Shown: piece by piece, positions 6,748-9,741 of the stretch
How positions within the stretch are numbered: the first letter of the stretch is position 1
Layout of the letters: each line of letters starts with the position of its first letter
Origin: Oscillospiraceae bacterium
Lineage (GTDB): Bacteria > Bacillota_A > Clostridia > Oscillospirales > JAAYXM01
Assembly: GCA_017408185.1 (NCBI GenBank)
Contig: JAFQVE010000077.1
Coordinates: forward strand, 1 to 9,741
Length of the DNA stretch: 9,741 nt
Direction of reading: 5' to 3'
Program-made: the position numbers and the translations under genes
Notes under the pieces: generated by a model
Told to the model about the DNA's origin: nothing
What the model saw: only the letters and a program-made list of their open reading frames with translations
Databases searched by the model: none

Positions 6748-8082
6748 ATGAAAATACAGCTTTCAGACCATTTCACCTATGGCAGACTTTTGCGGTTTGC
6801 CGCTCCGAGTGTGTTAATGATGATTTTCACATCCGTCTACAGCGTGGTGGACGGCTTCTTTGTGTCAAATTTCGCAGGTAAAACAGCATTTGCTGCGGTT
6901 AATCTTATATTTCCGTTTCTTATGATAGTTGCGACCGTCGGGTTCATTTTCGGAACAGGCGGGACAGCCATTGTTGCAAAAGCTTTCGGAGAGGGCGAGC
7001 GGGAGCATGCAAACAAATTATTTTCGCTTTTTGTGTATATTTCGTTCTTTTTAGGAGTTCTTTTTGCTGTTCTCGGAATTATTTATATAGAGCCGATATC
7101 AAGGCTTCTGGGAGCGGGCGGAGCGCTTCTTGAAAACTGTGTTCTTTATGGACGCATCATTCTTCTTGCATTGCCGTTTTATGTTCTTCAGCTCATGTTT
7201 CAGACGTTTTTTGTCGCCGCAGAAAAACCAAAGCTCGGTCTTGCAGTTACTGTAAGTGCAGGAGTTACGAATATGATTCTTGATGCTGTTCTCGTGATTC
7301 TTCTTCCGCAGGAGCATAAGCTTGCGGGGGCTGCCGTTGCAACAGCAATGAGCCAGGTTATCGGCGGGGGCGTTCCACTTGTGTATTTTGCAAGAGAGAA
7401 CAGCAGTATTCTGCGTCTTGGAAAAACGCATTTTGACGGCGCGGCAATCCTCAAAGCCTGCACAAACGGCTCGTCCGAGTTTATGAGCAACGTTTCGATG
7501 AATGTTGTGGGGATGCTTTATAACATTCAGCTTCTCAGATATGCGGGAGAAGACGGTGTTGCGGCTTATGGCGTAATGATGTATGTAAGCTTTATTTTTG
7601 TAGCGGCGTTTATCGGTTATTCAATAGGAACATCTCCTGTTATAAGCTATCATTTCGGCGCACAAAATTTAGATGAGCTTTCGTCGCTTCTGAAAAAAAG
7701 CATTACGGTCATTTTGTGGGCAAGCGGCTTTATGGTGTTGGCGGGTGAAGTTCTTTCACGTCCGCTGTCGGCGGTGTTTGTAGGGTATGATCGGGAGCTT
7801 CTGGAGCTTACGGTATCGGGGTTCCGTATTTTTGCGCTCTCATTTTTGTTTATGGGAATTGCGATTTTTGGCTCGGGGTTCTTTACGGCACTCAACGACG
7901 GATTAACGTCTGCGGTGATATCGTTTTTAAGAACTCTTGTTTTTCAGGTCGCTTTCGTTTTGATTCTTCCGCTTGTATGGGAGATTTTCGGCGTGTGGTT
8001 TTCAATTGTCGCAGCGGAGCTTATGGCGGCTGCGTTGACGGTTGTTTTCATCAAAATAAGGCAGAAGGATTATCTTTATTAA
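6748..8082 (+). CDS. MATE-family multidrug/cation antiporter
   Basis: A complete 444-residue membrane protein, the usual length for MATE exporters, which expel cationic drugs or toxic metabolites in exchange for Na+ or H+. About twelve hydrophobic segments in two halves can be traced. The N-terminus (MKIQLSDHFTYGRLLRFAAP) and first helix (SVYSVVDGFFVSNFAGKTAF, with the conserved Asp 35) are typical of Firmicutes MepA/DinF-like MATE proteins, as are FGTGGTAIVAKAFGEG and the second-half sequences GSSEFMSNVSMNV and SYHFGAQN. The ATG at 6748 is chosen because it gives this family N-terminus; AAGGA at 6731-6735 is the likely ribosome site, spaced a long 12 nt. It has its own promoter and operator and is followed after 28 nt by pepF. 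The substrate cannot be deduced. Confidence 0.95.
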   Translation: MKIQLSDHFTYGRLLRFAAPSVLMMIFTSVYSVVDGFFVSNFAGKTAFAAVNLIFPFLMIVATVGFIFGTGGTAIVAKAFGEGEREHANKLFSLFVYISFFLGVLFAVLGIIYIEPISRLLGAGGALLENCVLYGRIILLALPFYVLQLMFQTFFVAAEKPKLGLAVTVSAGVTNMILDAVLVILLPQEHKLAGAAVATAMSQVIGGGVPLVYFARENSSILRLGKTHFDGAAILKACTNGSSEFMSNVSMNVVGMLYNIQLLRYAGEDGVAAYGVMMYVSFIFVAAFIGYSIGTSPVISYHFGAQNLDELSSLLKKSITVILWASGFMVLAGEVLSRPLSAVFVGYDRELLELTVSGFRIFALSFLFMGIAIFGSGFFTALNDGLTSAVISFLRTLVFQVAFVLILPLVWEIFGVWFSIVAAELMAAALTVVFIKIRQKDYLY

Positions 8083-8096
8083 AAGAATGTTTTAAC

Positions 8097-8113
8097 GGGA
8101 GGAAATTAAGTTG
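8097..8113 (+). promoter_or_regulatory. Ribosome binding site fixing the TTG start of pepF
   Basis: GGGAGG at 8097-8102 lies 8 nt before TTG at 8111-8113. An in-frame TAA at 8093-8095 rules out a longer protein, and no ATG or GTG occurs near the ideal distance. The site lies wholly in the short MATE-pepF gap, supporting independent translation of pepF from a shared mRNA. Confidence 0.85.
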
Positions 8114-9741
8114 GCTGAAGTTAAGAACAGAAATGAGATTGAAGAGAAATACAAATGGTGTCTTGAGGATATTTTTTCTTCGGAGAATGAATGGGAAAAG
8201 GCTGTCAGAGAAGTTGTCCGACAGGCAGAAAGCCTTTCGAAAATGACCGGAAAGGTGGCAGACAGCGCAGAAAACCTATTCTCGGTGTTGTCAGCTCTTG
8301 ATGAGATAGGTGAGAGCCTTCTCTCAGTTGTTGCATACGCGTGTATGCGCCGCGATGAGGATAACGGAGTTTCAAAGTATCGTGCAATGGCAGACCGTTG
8401 CGGAGATATAGAGAGCGAGGTGGCAAGCCAGCTCTCGTTTGTCGAGCCTGAGCTTGTTGCGGCGGGGCAGAAGAAAATTGCGGAATTTATGAAAGATAAG
8501 CCGGAGCTTTCGGTTTATCGTCACTTTTTTGATAATCTCTTCCGTGAAGCTGAGCATATTCTCGACGGCAAAAGTGAGAAAATTATCGCCATGAGCTCTC
8601 CTATGGGAGAAGCCGCACATGACATATTTTCAGCAATGAACAATGCCGATATAAAATTCGGTGAAATCGAGGACGAGGACGGAAAACTGTGTGAGCTTAC
8701 ACACGGACGTTATTCGATTTTTATGGAGAGCGGAAACCGTCGTGTGCGCCGTGATGCATACGAGGCAATGTATAAGCAGTACAAGAGCTTTGAAAATGCT
8801 TTTGCCGCGATGTATGCCGGAAATGTGAAGGGAGACCTCTTTTATGCGCGCACGCGCGGCTATGGCTCATCGCTTCAGATGCGTCTTTCCGACAGCGCGA
8901 TTCCCGAAGCGGTGTACACAAGGCTTATTGATGACGTAAACGCCGGGCTTCCGGTGCTGGAGGATTACCTTGCATTGAGAAAGAAAGCTTTGGGGCTTGA
9001 TGAGCTTTGTATGTATGATCTGTACACTCCCATTGTGCCGGAGGATAAGTCTGATATCCCGTTTGAGGATGCGTGTGAAATAGTTCTCAAAGCAGTAAAA
9101 CCGCTTGGCGGGCAGTATGCAGCCGATATGCGCCGGGCTTTTTCCGAGCGATGGATAGATGTGTATGAAAACCGTGGAAAAACTCCGGGTGCATATTCGT
9201 GGGGCGATAATACCCACCATCCGTATGTACTTCTTAATTATCAGGGAAGCCTTGAGGATGTTTTCACACTTGCGCATGAAATGGGACACGCAATGCATTC
9301 GTATTATACGAACAAAACTCAGCCTTCAATTTATCGGGATTATAAAATATTTGTTGCCGAGGTTGCAAGCACCGTAAACGAAAACCTCCTGCTTGAGTAT
9401 CTTCTTCGTGATGCGGAAGGGCAGCGCCGCGCATATCTGCTGACAAGAAAGGCGGAAGCAATCCGCACCACGTTTTACCGTCAGACGATGTTTGCTGAGT
9501 TTGAGAAAAAGGCGCACGGAATGTATGCCGACGGCGCGGCGCTTACTGCAGAAGCCTTGTGCAAGGCATATGGTGAAATTAACAAAAAGTATTACGGAAG
9601 CGTCGCGGTATGCGATGAGAACATCGCGTATGAATGGGCGCGGATTCCGCATTTTTACACAAGCTTTTATGTGTATCAGTATGCTACGGGCTTTGCCGCC
9701 GCATCAAGGATAAAGGAGCTTGTTATAAAGGATGCCGGAGC
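8111..9741 (+). CDS. pepF: Oligoendopeptidase F (M3B zinc metallopeptidase), 3' end missing
   Basis: The frame starts at TTG 8111 and stays open to the window edge: 543 complete codons. Family members are about 600 residues, so roughly 55 are missing. PepF is a cytoplasmic zinc enzyme that cuts oligopeptides, for peptide recycling or turnover of signal and secreted-protein fragments. The N-terminus (EIEEKYKWCLEDIFSS) is typical. The zinc site is HEMGH, residues 389-393 (9275-9289), with the third ligand probably Glu 417 in VAEVAST (9359-9361). The strand before it (GAYSWG, HPYVLLNYQG) and the substrate-binding segment IPHFYTSFYVYQYATG (His 514, several Tyr) match the family, so the enzyme should be active. 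No signal peptide is seen. It follows the MATE gene by 28 nt with no promoter or terminator between them, so the two are probably co-transcribed. Confidence 0.95.
   Translation, partial: MAEVKNRNEIEEKYKWCLEDIFSSENEWEKAVREVVRQAESLSKMTGKVADSAENLFSVLSALDEIGESLLSVVAYACMRRDEDNGVSKYRAMADRCGDIESEVASQLSFVEPELVAAGQKKIAEFMKDKPELSVYRHFFDNLFREAEHILDGKSEKIIAMSSPMGEAAHDIFSAMNNADIKFGEIEDEDGKLCELTHGRYSIFMESGNRRVRRDAYEAMYKQYKSFENAFAAMYAGNVKGDLFYARTRGYGSSLQMRLSDSAIPEAVYTRLIDDVNAGLPVLEDYLALRKKALGLDELCMYDLYTPIVPEDKSDIPFEDACEIVLKAVKPLGGQYAADMRRAFSERWIDVYENRGKTPGAYSWGDNTHHPYVLLNYQGSLEDVFTLAHEMGHAMHSYYTNKTQPSIYRDYKIFVAEVASTVNENLLLEYLLRDAEGQRRAYLLTRKAEAIRTTFYRQTMFAEFEKKAHGMYADGAALTAEALCKAYGEINKKYYGSVAVCDENIAYEWARIPHFYTSFYVYQYATGFAAASRIKELVIKDAG

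Noticed and set aside
8079..8095. AT-only hairpin (TTAAAA, GAATG, TTTTAA) across the MATE stop codon as a terminator
   Set aside because: The stem is six A-T pairs with no G-C and no T-tract; it would be too weak, and pepF translation signals follow immediately.
8867..9298. Minus-strand open frame of 143 codons
   Set aside because: It lies entirely opposite the pepF frame, including the conserved zinc-site codons, and has no recognisable protein features.
1..9741. CRISPR array, tRNA/rRNA, insertion sequence or prophage signs
   Set aside because: Almost all of the window is three coherent protein genes; no spaced direct repeats, transposase, integrase or RNA gene folds were seen.

Overview
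The window looks like chromosomal DNA from a Bacillota/Clostridia-type bacterium, probably an anaerobe that degrades plant or host glycans. The evidence is a huge secreted protein ending in three S-layer homology (SLH) repeats, Big_2-like Ig repeats, Gram-positive Shine-Dalgarno sites (GGGAGG with a TTG start), a clear sigma-A-type promoter, and MATE and PepF proteins of typical Firmicutes form. Base composition looks moderate and fairly even by eye, with no mobile element, tRNA, rRNA or CRISPR array. I cannot name the species.

Layout, all on the + strand. (1) Positions 2-6550 are the 3' part of a giant cell-surface polysaccharide lyase; its start and signal peptide lie left of the window. 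The order is Ig-like repeats, a carbohydrate-binding-like beta domain, three more Ig-like repeats, a heparinase II/III-type lyase core with a four-cysteine module, a putative Ig domain, a low-complexity poly-Gly linker and three SLH repeats. (2) Positions 6551-6747 are the only intergenic region of note. It holds a strong hairpin terminator, a near-consensus promoter (TTGACA, 17 nt, TATACT) and, right at the predicted transcription start, a 16-bp perfect palindrome with an extra half-site that looks like a repressor operator. (3) Positions 6748-8082 encode a complete 444-residue MATE-family multidrug/cation antiporter. (4) Positions 8111-9741 encode an oligoendopeptidase F (M3B zinc peptidase) that runs off the right edge, 28 nt after the MATE gene and probably in the same transcript.

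The lyase is a separate transcription unit closed by the terminator. It presumably cleaves an acidic polysaccharide at the cell surface while tethered to the wall by its SLH repeats. MATE plus pepF form a second unit that is probably controlled at the palindromic operator; no regulator gene is in the window. I found nothing that clearly amounts to an undescribed system. The most useful leads are the operator, the cysteine module and unassigned beta domain of the lyase, and the MATE-pepF pairing.
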